A stretch of DNA of 64,000 nt from Actinomycetota bacterium (GTDB lineage Bacteria > Actinomycetota > Aquicultoria > Aquicultorales > Aquicultoraceae): contig JAGXSZ010000013.1 of assembly GCA_018333515.1 (NCBI GenBank), forward strand, positions 25,251 through 89,250. The letters run 5' to 3'. Of this stretch, positions 7,198-16,032 are shown in pieces. Every line of letters begins with the position of its first letter. Positions within the stretch are counted from its first letter, which is position 1. The notes beneath the pieces are model-generated. The model worked only from the letters and a program-made list of their open reading frames with translations. It made no database searches and was not told where the DNA came from. The position numbers and the translations under genes were made by a program.

Positions 7198-9099
7198 CTA
7201 CTCTCCGGAATCGCCGACGACGATGAGGACTAAGGTTCCTTTTCTTCGTTGCTCGCCCCCGCTCGGGTCCTGGCTTATGACGCGGTTGTCCTTATCGGCC
7301 GATACTCCACTTAGGATTTGCGGATCGATATTGAAGCCTTTCTCCGCCAGGATAGCCTTGGCCTCGTCCTCGAGTTTGTCGAGCACATCTGGGACGGCTA
7401 TAAGTTCGGGACCCTTGCTAACGTAGATCGTAACAACCGATTCCTTCTTCACCAGGCTTCCGGCGATAGGGACGGTGCGTATTACGGCTCCTTTGTCTAT
7501 CGTTTCATGGAACGCCTCCGAAGTCTTAACCGTAAGCCCGTCGCCCGCGAGAAGGCTCTCGGCATCAGCCGAGGTCTTTCCTTCGACATCTTGTATTTGA
7601 ACCGAATCCCGGCCCTTGCTTATTATGAGGTTTACCTCGGTGTCGGCCGGAACCTCTTCGTCCATCTCGGGCTCGGTTCGGATGACCTTGTCCTGGTCGA
7701 ATTCGTCGCTGAACTCGTATTTGCTGTCGCCGAGCGCCAGTCCCGCCTTGATTAGTTTGTTTGTGGCGACCGCCGAGGTCTCGCCGGTCACATCGGGGAC
7801 GGTTACCAGGTCGCGGCCCATGCTCACGGTTACCGCCACCTCTTTGCCTTCTTCCAGCTTCTCGCCCGCGCCGGGCTGTTGGCTCATGACGATCCCCGGT
7901 TCGATCGTATTGCTAAACGCCTCGCTGACCTCGCCAAGCTTTAGGCCTTTGGCGCTGAGCATGGCCGCTGCTTCGGCTTCGGTCTTTTCGGTGAGGTCGG
8001 GGACGGTTATCATCTCGGGGCCGCCTACGATACCGGAGCTTACCAGGAACCAACCGCCGGCCGCGCTTGCCGTTAAAACGAGCATGACCGCGATGATAAT
8101 CGCCGGCCAGTTAGGTTTTGTTTTAGCCGGCGCCGGGATAGGCCTGGGCGCCTGGCGCTGCGTCGCCGCGTCGTTGCGCGATGTTTGAAGCGGCGCCATA
8201 ACCAGCGTCTCCTGCTCGTCCGGCGGGATGGCGACAATGGGCATGCCTTCCATCAAGCGCATGATGTCGTTTCGCATCTCGGCGGCGCTCTGGTATCTGC
8301 TCTCCGGGTTCTTGGCCATCGCCTTCAGGATTATCGTCTGAAGCGCCGGCGTCACCTCGGGGTTGATTTCAGTGGGCCGCACCGGGGACTCATGGACGTG
8401 CTTGAGGGCTATCGCGACCGGGTTTTCGCCGTCGAACGGTATGCGCCCGGTGACCATCTCGTAGAGGACGACGCCGGCTGAATAGATATCCGAGGTGACC
8501 CCGACCTCATGGCCCCGCGCTTGTTCCGGCGAGAGGTAGTGCGCGGTCCCTAGAATCGTGCCGGTCTGTGTCATAGTCGAGACACCCGCGCGCGCGATAC
8601 CGAAGTCGGTCACTTTAACCTCATCGTCCTTTGTGATGATGATGTTGTGCGGCTTGATGTCCCGGTGGATGATGTCGTTGCGGTGGGCGAAGCTGAGCGC
8701 CGATAGAACCTTTTTGGTTATCTCCATCGCCTCACGAAGCCCCACTACTCCTTTTGACCGGATGTGTTGCTTGAGGCTCTCGCCCTCGAGGAGTTCCATC
8801 ACTATGAAGTAAGTGCTGTTTTGGCTGCCCCAGTCGTAGATGCTGACTATATTGGGGTGGTTCAAGTTGGCGGCGGCTTGCGCTTCGCGCCTGAAGCGTG
8901 TGACGAAATCCTCGTCTTCGGCAAAATGGCGGTGGAGTACCTTAATCGCCACAGGTCTCTCAAGGACAGAGTCCATGGCTTTGTACACATCGGCCATGCC
9001 GCCCGAGCCTATTTTGGCGATTATTTGATAGCGGTCGTTGAAGACTTGCTGTTCCATCTGTTGATTTAGGACTCCCATATTTCTAACAAATTTCGTCAT
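7198..9099 (-). CDS. pknB: PASTA-domain serine/threonine protein kinase PknB
   Basis: A 633-residue transmembrane eukaryotic-type kinase that senses peptidoglycan/lipid II and phosphorylates division and wall-synthesis proteins. The kinase domain spans about 24-290, with P-loop GSGGMADVYK, VAIK lysine, catalytic HRDIKPHN and DFG (VTDFGIARA). A Pro-rich juxtamembrane segment and one membrane helix follow (about 333-355). Four tandem extracellular PASTA repeats start near MITVPDL, DLVTVPDV, DSVQIQDV and ELIAVPDV. Domain order and length are those of actinobacterial PknB. It is the last gene of the fha-pst-rodA-pbpA-pknB cluster, 126 bases after pbpA. The first ATG (9099) has a weak ribosome site. 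ATGs at 9078 and 9057 are alternatives. No separate pknA is seen beside it. Confidence 0.95.
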   Translation of the reverse strand: MTKFVRNMGVLNQQMEQQVFNDRYQIIAKIGSGGMADVYKAMDSVLERPVAIKVLHRHFAEDEDFVTRFRREAQAAANLNHPNIVSIYDWGSQNSTYFIVMELLEGESLKQHIRSKGVVGLREAMEITKKVLSALSFAHRNDIIHRDIKPHNIIITKDDEVKVTDFGIARAGVSTMTQTGTILGTAHYLSPEQARGHEVGVTSDIYSAGVVLYEMVTGRIPFDGENPVAIALKHVHESPVRPTEINPEVTPALQTIILKAMAKNPESRYQSAAEMRNDIMRLMEGMPIVAIPPDEQETLVMAPLQTSRNDAATQRQAPRPIPAPAKTKPNWPAIIIAVMLVLTASAAGGWFLVSSGIVGGPEMITVPDLTEKTEAEAAAMLSAKGLKLGEVSEAFSNTIEPGIVMSQQPGAGEKLEEGKEVAVTVSMGRDLVTVPDVTGETSAVATNKLIKAGLALGDSKYEFSDEFDQDKVIRTEPEMDEEVPADTEVNLIISKGRDSVQIQDVEGKTSADAESLLAGDGLTVKTSEAFHETIDKGAVIRTVPIAGSLVKKESVVTIYVSKGPELIAVPDVLDKLEDEAKAILAEKGFNIDPQILSGVSADKDNRVISQDPSGGEQRRKGTLVLIVVGDSGE

Positions 9100-9225
9100 C
9101 TGCTTCGATTATCCTGCAACTAAGTCTAAATTCTTGCATACTATGCCGAGCTTTGAAAGGTCCTGGAAATCGCTTGCCCGTTGTACAAGTTACTATCAGG
9201 GTTCAAGTTTTTAATCATACCAGAC

Positions 9226-10626
9226 TTAGTCGTTTTTTCCTATCCAAGTTTTCATTACTTCTTTGGCGATGGGCGCCGCCACCTTGCCGCCGGTACCGGC
9301 GTTTTCCACTATGACCGCGACGACTATCGCCGGGTCATCGGCGGGCGCGAAGCCGACAAACCAGGCGTGAGGCGCTCCCTTGCCGACCTCGGCGGTGCCT
9401 GTTTTTCCCGCGACCCGGACCCCGTCGATGCGCGCGGCCCCACCCGTTCCCTCATCGACGACTTTCTCCATCATCGCCGCAAGCGCCCCGGCGGTCTCTT
9501 CCGAGACGGGCCTTAGCCGGGTGCGCGGTTTTCGTTCGAAGACCACGGTGCCGTCGTGTTCGGCGGCGTGAGCGACCAGGTAGGGCTGCCTTATCTCCCC
9601 CCGGTTGGCAACCGCGGCGCCGACCAGCGCCATTGTCAGCGGGCTGGCCTCGATTCTTCCCTGGCCTACCGCCATCCATGCGACCTCTAGCGGGTCCATA
9701 TCTTTCGCGGCGGGCAGCTTGCTCTTTGACGTCGGCAAATCGAACGGGGTGTCGCGATTGAAGCCGAACCGCTCCGATACCTCGACGAGTTTATCGCCGC
9801 CGAGGTCGACGCCGACCTGCGCGAAGACCGTATTTATCGACTTGGCGAAGGCGGTTTCAAAGGAGACCTCGCCGAAGGACGTCCCTTCGTAGTTGGTCAC
9901 TTTACCTCCGTGGACCGCTAGCTGAGCCGGGGCCTCGAAGGTGGTCGAGGGCGATATCCGGCCTTGCTCGAGGGCCGCCGCCCCGGAGACTATCTTGAAC
10001 GAAGAGCCGGGGACGAAACGGCCCTGCGTCACGCGGTTTACAAGGACGCCCTCTTCGCTGCCGCTCAGGGCTTTCCAGTCGGTGTCGATTGTGTTGGGGT
10101 CGTAAGAGGGTTGGCTGACGAGCGCCAGGACCGCTCCGGTGCGGGGGTCGAGCGCGACGACCGCCCCTTTTCTCGCGCCGAGCGCTTTGGCGGCGGCGCG
10201 AGAAAGGCGCATATTTATCGTAAGGGTAAGCGTGTTCCCCGGCACATCTTTGCCGAGCAGGCGTTTCAGATAGTCATCGAGCGACGATACTTTGCTCTTC
10301 CCGGAGAGATAATCGTTGTAGGTAAGCTCGAGGCCCGCCCGCCCGTATTTAGTCGAGTAGAAACCGGTTATAGGTGCTGTCAGCGCCCTCTCGGGGTAGC
10401 CGCGGCTATAGCCGGCGCCGTCCGCATGGCTTCTCGCCAGGACCACATTGTCGGCGCTGATGATGTCGCCCCGCTCGATTCGCCGCTCGGTGAGGAGCGG
10501 ACGGACGTTTTCGGGTTTCGCGGTGAGCTTTTGCGCGCCCAGGAACTGGAGGTAGGTAAGGTTTAAGACGAGAATCAGGGAGGCGGCGGTAAAAGCCGCG
10601 CCGAGCCTGCCGATGCGTTTATTCAC
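9226..10626 (-). CDS. pbpA: Penicillin-binding protein PbpA (class B transpeptidase)
   Basis: A peptidoglycan transpeptidase of 466 residues with an N-terminal membrane anchor (AAFTAASLILVLNLTYLQ) facing the periplasm. Penicillin-binding motifs are all present: SxxK in PGSSFKIVSG, SxN in KSINTVFAQ and KTG in AGKTGTAEVG. The GTG at 10626 is preferred to one at 10635 because GAGGTG is then correctly spaced. It then overlaps the 3' end of rodA by 8 bases. PbpA normally works with the SEDS glycosyltransferase encoded next to it and is regulated by PknB phosphorylation. Its size is typical of actinobacterial PbpA. Confidence 0.93.
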   Translation of the reverse strand: MNKRIGRLGAAFTAASLILVLNLTYLQFLGAQKLTAKPENVRPLLTERRIERGDIISADNVVLARSHADGAGYSRGYPERALTAPITGFYSTKYGRAGLELTYNDYLSGKSKVSSLDDYLKRLLGKDVPGNTLTLTINMRLSRAAAKALGARKGAVVALDPRTGAVLALVSQPSYDPNTIDTDWKALSGSEEGVLVNRVTQGRFVPGSSFKIVSGAAALEQGRISPSTTFEAPAQLAVHGGKVTNYEGTSFGEVSFETAFAKSINTVFAQVGVDLGGDKLVEVSERFGFNRDTPFDLPTSKSKLPAAKDMDPLEVAWMAVGQGRIEASPLTMALVGAAVANRGEIRQPYLVAHAAEHDGTVVFERKPRTRLRPVSEETAGALAAMMEKVVDEGTGGAARIDGVRVAGKTGTAEVGKGAPHAWFVGFAPADDPAIVVAVIVENAGTGGKVAAPIAKEVMKTWIGKND

Positions 10627-11926
10627 CGCGCTCACCTCGCTTTGCCGAGATCGTCAGAAGCAGCGCGAGCAGGATAAAGTTGATCAAGATGGAGCTGCCG
10701 CCGTAGCTCATGTACGGCAAGGTCACCCCGGTGAGCGGTATCAGTTTTGTCGTCCCGCCGAGTATGACGAACGTTTGCAGCGCAAAGACCGAGGTAAGCC
10801 CGGCGGCTACCAATTTGCCGAACTCGTCGTCGGCGGTTAGTGCGATTTTCAAGCCCCGCGAGATAAACAGGAGGTAGGCGAGGATGACCGCGACGCTGCC
10901 GAGCAAGCCGAGTTCTTCGGCGATGGCCGAGAATATGAAATCGGTATGTACGGCCGGGATAAGGTTCGGATTTCCCAGGCCCAGGCCGGTTCCCGCCAGA
11001 CCCCCGCTCGATATCGCGAATATCGACTGGATTATCTGATAGCCCCGGCCGGAGGGGTCGAGCCAGGGGTCGAGCCATATATCGAAGCGCACTTGGACAT
11101 GGGAGAAGGCGAAGTAGCAGGCGGCAGCCCCGGCGATGAAGAGGCTTGTCCCGAGGACAACGTAGAACGGCCGCCCGGTCGCCACGTATAGCATCGCCAG
11201 GAACAAGCCGAAAAAGAGGAGTGATGTCCCCAGGTCTCTCTCTAAAACCAGGATGACTAGGGAGACGGCCCACATGATGAGGAGCGGGCCGAGGTGTTTC
11301 AGCTCGGGCAGCCAGATTCCGAAGGCCTGCTTTGTCGATATCGAAAGAAGTCGGCGTTTTTCCTCGAGGTATGATGCGAGGAACAAGACGAAACAGAGCT
11401 TGGCTATCTCGGCCGGTTGAAAGGAGACCGGCCCGAGGTCTATCCAGAGGCGCGCTCCGCCCCGTTCGACTCCGAGGAAGACCGGCGCGAACAATAAGAT
11501 GACGCCGGCGATGGCCCAGGTGTATTTATAGTCCTTGAATTTCTGGTAACGGCGCGCCGTAAGCATCGCCCCAACGAGCGCTATCGCCCCAACGAGCAGC
11601 CATACGGCCTGCGCGGCCGCTAATTCGGGCTTGAGACGCCAAATCATCACCAGCCCAAGACCGGTGATGAACGCGACGAGTGGAACGAGAGTGGGCTCCG
11701 CTGTTGAGACAAACAAGCGGTTCGCTATATGTATGGCGATGAAGACGGCGGCGAGAAACCCGGTAAAGCGCAGCGCGGTCGCGATCGGCCGGCCGGTGTT
11801 GAGCGCGGTCAAGACAAAGCCGGTCGCGATTACCAGCATTGCGAAGAATATTAGGAGTAACTCACGGTTTCGGTTCGTGCCGCTCATAACTCGAATCGCG
11901 CGCCGCCTTTGGGTTTGTTTGGACAT
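10619..11926 (-). CDS. rodA: SEDS-family peptidoglycan glycosyltransferase (RodA/FtsW)
   Basis: A 435-residue polytopic membrane protein with about ten to twelve helices. It polymerises lipid II into glycan strands. SEDS signatures include LFLASYLEEKRRL, VLERDLGTSLLFFG (with the catalytic-type ERDLG aspartate) and the C-terminal GVTLPYMSYGGSSI. Its place next to pbpA in the fha/pst/pknB cluster identifies it as the elongation-type RodA rather than the divisome FtsW, which normally sits in the dcw cluster. The start at 11926 has no strong ribosome site. The ATG at 11887 (MSGTNRNRELL) is an alternative. Confidence 0.9.
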   Translation of the reverse strand: MSKQTQRRRAIRVMSGTNRNRELLLIFFAMLVIATGFVLTALNTGRPIATALRFTGFLAAVFIAIHIANRLFVSTAEPTLVPLVAFITGLGLVMIWRLKPELAAAQAVWLLVGAIALVGAMLTARRYQKFKDYKYTWAIAGVILLFAPVFLGVERGGARLWIDLGPVSFQPAEIAKLCFVLFLASYLEEKRRLLSISTKQAFGIWLPELKHLGPLLIMWAVSLVILVLERDLGTSLLFFGLFLAMLYVATGRPFYVVLGTSLFIAGAAACYFAFSHVQVRFDIWLDPWLDPSGRGYQIIQSIFAISSGGLAGTGLGLGNPNLIPAVHTDFIFSAIAEELGLLGSVAVILAYLLFISRGLKIALTADDEFGKLVAAGLTSVFALQTFVILGGTTKLIPLTGVTLPYMSYGGSSILINFILLALLLTISAKRGERGE

Positions 11927-11936
11927 TAAGGGGCGC

Positions 11937-12680
11937 TCAACCGCGCCACAGGCGGTTTATGCTCCCGGGTGAGTTCTTGCTGTTTTCGAACATTATAACG
12001 GTGATGTTGTCGTTTCCGCCCTTGTCGTTAGCCCAGGCGACCAGCTCTCGGCACGCTTCCTCCAGGCCTTTTTTGTCTCGGAGGACTTCGGCTATTTCCT
12101 CGTCGCTGAGCATCGTGTTTAAGCCGTCGGTGCAGAGCAAAAATTTATCGCCCGGCAGCATTTCCTCCACGATGATGTCGACCTTTATATCGTTATCGCC
12201 GCCGACCGCCCTCGTGATGACGCTGCGCTGCGGATGAATCTCGGCTTCCTCGGGTTTGAGGTGCCCGCTCTCGACCATCTGCGCGACGAGCGAGTGGTCT
12301 CTGGTGAGCTGCATGAGCTTGCCGTCTCGCATACGGTAGAGCCGGCTGTCTCCGACGTGTCCGATATAGAGCTTGCCGCTCTTGGGGACTGCGACCGTGA
12401 GCGTCGTGCCCATGCCGCGTCTGTCCAGGTCGCGGACGGCTTTATCGTGTACCGTTTTATTGGCGCGTTTTACCGCTTCTTCGAGCAGCTCCTCCAGGGT
12501 GTCTTCCGCGCGCTTGCTCAAGGCGAACGCCAGTGCTTCGAGCGCCATAGAGCTGGCGACCTCGCCGGCGCGGTGGCCGCCCATGCCGTCCGCGACCGCA
12601 AAGAGCGCGCCGTCCGCGATATATGCGTCCTCGTTCAGACTTCTTTTTTTGCCGACATCGGTCAATGCTGTATATTTCAT
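11937..12680 (-). CDS. pstP: PP2C-family serine/threonine protein phosphatase PstP
   Basis: A metal-dependent phosphatase of 247 residues that reverses PknB-type phosphorylation. PP2C motifs are visible: TDVGKKRSLNEDAY, FAVADGMGGHRAGEVASS (metal-binding DGMGG), LYIGHVGDSRLYRM, LTRDHSLV, ITRAVGG, LLCTDGLN and GGNDNITVIM. The mycobacterial counterpart has a C-terminal membrane helix. This one ends soon after the catalytic domain (NSPGSINRLWRG), so it looks soluble. The ATG at 12680 gives the usual family N-terminus. A TTG at 12704 would add eight residues. It ends 10 bases before rodA. Confidence 0.92.
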   Translation of the reverse strand: MKYTALTDVGKKRSLNEDAYIADGALFAVADGMGGHRAGEVASSMALEALAFALSKRAEDTLEELLEEAVKRANKTVHDKAVRDLDRRGMGTTLTVAVPKSGKLYIGHVGDSRLYRMRDGKLMQLTRDHSLVAQMVESGHLKPEEAEIHPQRSVITRAVGGDNDIKVDIIVEEMLPGDKFLLCTDGLNTMLSDEEIAEVLRDKKGLEEACRELVAWANDKGGNDNITVIMFENSKNSPGSINRLWRG

Positions 12681-12785
12681 AGTATTTAAGAATGCGTCTT
12701 CCAAATTGTGTCCGACTCAACTCTCTCAAGACAAAGAATACAAGAGTCAGGGTCGAGAATCCAGACGGCGAGTGATATAATCGAT

Positions 12786-12799
12786 GCTCCGCGCGGAGC
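12786..12799. repeat. 14-bp perfect palindrome between fhaB and pstP
   Basis: GCTCCGCGCGGAGC lies in the 169-base gap after fhaB and is its own reverse complement. There is no T-run beside it. It could be an operator or a weak processing hairpin. A TATAAT on the plus strand lies just upstream (about 12775-12780). Confidence 0.4.
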
Positions 12800-12849
12800 G
12801 GCGTAGCTTTCAATCCATAACGGGGCAAATCTCTTGGTCTTTAGGGTTG

Positions 12850-13266
12850 TCATTGGGCAAACCTAAAGGTGGTCTCTCCTATCTTAAACCGGCTGTTGTC
12901 GACGAGATTGACCGGCTTATCGATAAGCTCGCCCTCGATGGTCGTACCATTGGTGCTGTTCAGGTCTTCCAGCCAGTAAGCGGAATCCGCGCGATAGACC
13001 CTCGCGTGGTGCGCCGAGGCGAACGTATCGTCTAAAATAATGTCGCAATCGGGTGCGCGTCCGATGAGCACCTGTTCGATGACGGGCACCGAATCGATAT
13101 CCCCCGCCGCGATTCCTTCTTCGATTACGATACGCGGCGGCTCGTCGCTTCCGGCCAGGCGCGCGCTTCCCAGGTCGCGCGAGATGGCCCTTACCGCGAA
13201 GAACAAAAAGAGGTATATCGCGACCAGCAGGGCTATTTGCAGCGCCAGTGTGACCTCGTTAAACAC
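12850..13266 (-). CDS. fhaB: Membrane-anchored FHA-domain protein FhaB (FipA-like)
   Basis: 138 residues. An N-terminal membrane helix (LALQIALLVAIYLFLFFAVRAI) is followed by an FHA phosphothreonine-binding domain (about 65-138) with IGRAPDCDIILDD, SAHHARVY and LEDLNSTNGTTIEG. The GTG start at 13266 has AGGAGAG upstream. FHA proteins in this cluster are substrates and readers of PknA/PknB and recruit wall-synthesis proteins. It starts one base after the fhaA stop. Confidence 0.9.
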   Translation of the reverse strand: MFNEVTLALQIALLVAIYLFLFFAVRAISRDLGSARLAGSDEPPRIVIEEGIAAGDIDSVPVIEQVLIGRAPDCDIILDDTFASAHHARVYRADSAYWLEDLNSTNGTTIEGELIDKPVNLVDNSRFKIGETTFRFAQ

Positions 13267-13267
13267 G

Positions 13268-13990
13268 CTATTCTCTCCTAAAGTGGAGCTTGGTCTTGCC
13301 GACGACGACGACGTCGCCCTCTTTCAGGGAGTGTTCCTCGACCTTGGCGCCGTTTACAAAGGTGCCGTTGGTACTGCCGAGGTCTTGCAGGACATACCCT
13401 GTGCCGAGGTGCTCTATTCGCGCATGGTGTCGCGATACGTTGGCGTCGGCGACTACGATGTCGTTGTCGGGCGCCCGGCCCACCCCTATCTTTCGCCCCG
13501 TTAGCAAGGTCTTAGTAGACCCTCCTCGCCCGGTGCGAACCAAGAATGCCTGCTTGGTCGAGGTGCGTGCCGTAGGCTTCATTATAGTCGTGCCGTCCGG
13601 CGCCTCGACAACGACCGAATCCCTGCTCTCCAGGCTGCTCTCTATCGAAAACTCGCCGAGCGATAACTTTGTCCGCCTCTTCAATTCGATGAAGGGGTGC
13701 CCGACGAGTTCATAACCCGCTTTTTTCGCGTGCGCCGTGAGAAAGCTTTGCAGCTCGGAGACGAGAGTCTTCGCGAACGGGCGCAGTTTCTCCAAGTCCT
13801 CGGCGCCGACGAATATGGTGTAGTGGTTGGGCACATACACCTTCTTAACGCTTATGGTCCGGTTCGCGTCCATCTCCCGGGATAACTTTTTAGCCAGCTC
13901 CACCGGCTGGACACCCGATTTGAATTGCCTGGTAAAAAAGCCCTCAAACAGTGACTCGAGCCGTTGCTCAAGCTCTCTCAACAAGCTCAC
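13268..13990 (-). CDS. fhaA: FHA-domain protein FhaA with DUF3662 domain
   Basis: 240 residues. The N-terminal DUF3662 domain (about 1-115, LESLFEGFFTRQFKSGVQPVELAKKL) is diagnostic of actinobacterial FhaA. A linker and a C-terminal FHA domain follow (about 160-238, IGVGRAPDNDIVVAD, SRHHARIEH, LQDLGSTNGTFVNG). Mycobacterial FhaA is much longer because of a repetitive linker, so this is a compact form. The GTG start has GGGAGG 8 bases upstream. In mycobacteria FhaA binds the pseudokinase domain of MviN to control lipid II export. MviN is not in the window. Confidence 0.92.
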   Translation of the reverse strand: MSLLRELEQRLESLFEGFFTRQFKSGVQPVELAKKLSREMDANRTISVKKVYVPNHYTIFVGAEDLEKLRPFAKTLVSELQSFLTAHAKKAGYELVGHPFIELKRRTKLSLGEFSIESSLESRDSVVVEAPDGTTIMKPTARTSTKQAFLVRTGRGGSTKTLLTGRKIGVGRAPDNDIVVADANVSRHHARIEHLGTGYVLQDLGSTNGTFVNGAKVEEHSLKEGDVVVVGKTKLHFRRE

Positions 13991-14021
13991 TAGTCGCCTC
14001 CCTTATACCCTAAGCGGCTTG

Positions 14022-15761
14022 CTAGTCCGCGCTCTCGATTAGACGCTCGTATTCTTTCGGCGGCCTTATGATAGGCAGCAGTAGGAGTATTATAAGTGAA
14101 AAAGAAAGGTCTTGCATTAGCGCGCTCATGTCCATGTTATCGCTCTCGAGATTCGCGAACGCTCCCTGATAACCGAGGACCAGGACGACAAAACCTGACA
14201 ACACGGCGCTTAGCCAGCGCCCTTTTCGCTTGACAAACGAGGTCGTCGCCGCGACTATAGCCCAGAGGATCGGCTGGAGCAGCAAGAACGGGTTTTCGAT
14301 GAACGGGCCGCTTATAAGTTGCGCGACATAGATAGGATTGGTCTCGCCCTCAAGCATCGACCAGAGATCGTAGCTCTGTACCAGCAGCGGGGCGGTGGTG
14401 TCGGCCGCGAAGATGTTGACCAACTCGAAGACAAGGCACCCCAGTCCGGCGATGAAAGCCGCCGTGACCGGGCCGGCAAGCAGGCCGACCGCGACCGGGA
14501 AGACCAAGGGTATCCGCAGGAACCCGAAGACGGCCCCGGCGGCGGGCCACACCGAGAGCGCCGGCCGCCACCGCGAAATAGTCGCCCAATAAGGAACCGC
14601 CAGGGCGAGCGCGACGATGAAAACGCCGGTCGAGTGCTTCGCGGCCGTCAAAGCAAGGAGCACCAAGGTGAGGCCGACCGTATGGCCGGGGAGGAGGAGC
14701 ACCATTAAAAATATAGTCGCCGCCCCGAACAACGTGAGGCTTCTGGGAACGCCGAACCAGCTGTGGAGTATCGGGAAGAACGGCGCCGCGAGGAGCATCG
14801 CTATCGCGGTCCGTGCCGCGGGTTCACCGTGTTCCTCGAAGAAGCGCCACAGACTCCCGCGCCAACCGGCCAACTCGTACTCGGCACGGCCTTCGGCGCG
14901 CCGTCCGTACCGCTCCATCATTAGGGCGAGCGTCTTTTCCGGGAGCGCGGTGCCTCCGAGCATACCCTCCAGGCTCGCGCGAAATTCGAACGCGCTCGCG
15001 TACCGCTCTTCCGGGTTTTTCTCCAGCGCTCGCATCACGACCGCGTCGGTCGGCGCGTCGAGGAGCGCGTTGACGGCGCTCGGCGGCGGCGGGTCGAATT
15101 TTTGCACCAGGCTTAGGGTCTCGTTAGCGCTCTCTCCGCTAAAGGGGATGGCGTCGGTGAGCATTTCGTATAGGAGTGTGCCGAGCGAGAAGATGTCGCT
15201 TCGCTCGTCGACGATATCCCCGCGCGCCTGCTCGGGCGACATATAGCTAAAAGTGCCGATGATATCGCCGCTCGTTATCGTCGATGCGCCTTTGATGGCG
15301 GCGATTCCGAAGTCCATGACCTTGAGCCGTCCATCGTTTAAGACCATGACGTTCTCGGGCTTGATGTCACGGTGGATGATGCCGTGTTCGTGGGCCGCCG
15401 TGAGCGCCCGGCAGATTTGACCCGCGACCACCAGTGCCTCCTCGACCGGGAGCGGGGCGAGCCGCGCGAGGATTTTCGAGAGCGGAACCCCTTCGATCAG
15501 TTCCATAATGAGATAATAGTCGTCCCCGTCTTTCTCGAATTCGTGGAGGGTGACGATATTTGGATGGTTGAGGAGCGCGACCGTTCGCGCTTCGCGAATG
15601 ACGCGCTCGGCCGAGCGGCGGTCGACGTGGATTTGTTTGATGGCGACGACCCGCTCCATGCGCGTATCGAAAGCCTCGTAGACGTCGGAGAACCCGCCGC
15701 CGCCCAGCTTGGACGTTATTTTATAACGGTTGAGGAGTAGTTGATCCGTTCTTACGTACAT
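14022..15761 (-). CDS. Serine/threonine protein kinase with polytopic C-terminal membrane domain
   Basis: 579 residues. The kinase domain (about 10-265) has GGGGFSDVYEAFD, VAIKQIH, the catalytic HRDIKPENVMVL, DFGIAAI and the activation-loop region GTFSYMSPEQARG, so it appears active. From about 310 to 570 the protein is a multi-helix membrane domain of roughly eight to ten hydrophobic segments, with no PASTA repeats. That domain does not match a sensor I recognise. It heads the fhaA-fhaB-pstP-rodA-pbpA-pknB cluster, the position where PknA-like kinases may be found. The start ATG lacks a strong ribosome site. It probably reads a membrane cue different from the one sensed by PknB, but this is inference. 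Confidence 0.88.
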   Translation of the reverse strand: MYVRTDQLLLNRYKITSKLGGGGFSDVYEAFDTRMERVVAIKQIHVDRRSAERVIREARTVALLNHPNIVTLHEFEKDGDDYYLIMELIEGVPLSKILARLAPLPVEEALVVAGQICRALTAAHEHGIIHRDIKPENVMVLNDGRLKVMDFGIAAIKGASTITSGDIIGTFSYMSPEQARGDIVDERSDIFSLGTLLYEMLTDAIPFSGESANETLSLVQKFDPPPPSAVNALLDAPTDAVVMRALEKNPEERYASAFEFRASLEGMLGGTALPEKTLALMMERYGRRAEGRAEYELAGWRGSLWRFFEEHGEPAARTAIAMLLAAPFFPILHSWFGVPRSLTLFGAATIFLMVLLLPGHTVGLTLVLLALTAAKHSTGVFIVALALAVPYWATISRWRPALSVWPAAGAVFGFLRIPLVFPVAVGLLAGPVTAAFIAGLGCLVFELVNIFAADTTAPLLVQSYDLWSMLEGETNPIYVAQLISGPFIENPFLLLQPILWAIVAATTSFVKRKGRWLSAVLSGFVVLVLGYQGAFANLESDNMDMSALMQDLSFSLIILLLLPIIRPPKEYERLIESAD

Positions 15762-15910
15762 CTAAAGCTACTTCGACGAGCCGGACGCTTTCTCCTTGAT
15801 TATATTGCGCGGCGGGTAAAAATGATATAATCTATGATGCGATTGGATAGTGTCCGGACGCGAACGGATTTTGCGGACGCGCAAAGTTAGTCAATGTGTG
15901 CGAGATTTTT

Positions 15911-15997
15911 GCGAGAATGGCGGAATTGGCAGACGCGCTAGGTTCAGGGTCTAGTGTCCGTAAGGATATGGGGGTTCAAGTCCCCCTTCTCGCACCA
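15911..15997 (+). tRNA. tRNA-Leu(CAG)
   Basis: A class II tRNA with long variable arm. The acceptor is GCGAGAA/TTCTCGC, the anticodon stem CTAGG/TCTAG with loop TTCAGGG (anticodon CAG), and the T arm GGGGG-TTCAAGT-CCCCC. The CCA end is encoded (15995-15997). A TATAAT at 15826-15831 may be part of its promoter. Confidence 0.95.
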
Positions 15998-15998
15998 A

Positions 15999-16025
15999 AA
16001 AAGCCACCTCTTTCGGGTGGCTTTT
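15999..16025. terminator. Bidirectional rho-independent terminator (tRNA-Leu / larC)
   Basis: AAAAGCCACC, loop TCTTTC, then GGTGGCTTTT. T-runs follow in both directions, so it can end both the tRNA-Leu transcript and the convergent larC transcript, whose stop is at 16033. Confidence 0.9.
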
Positions 16026-16032
16026 AGCGCTT

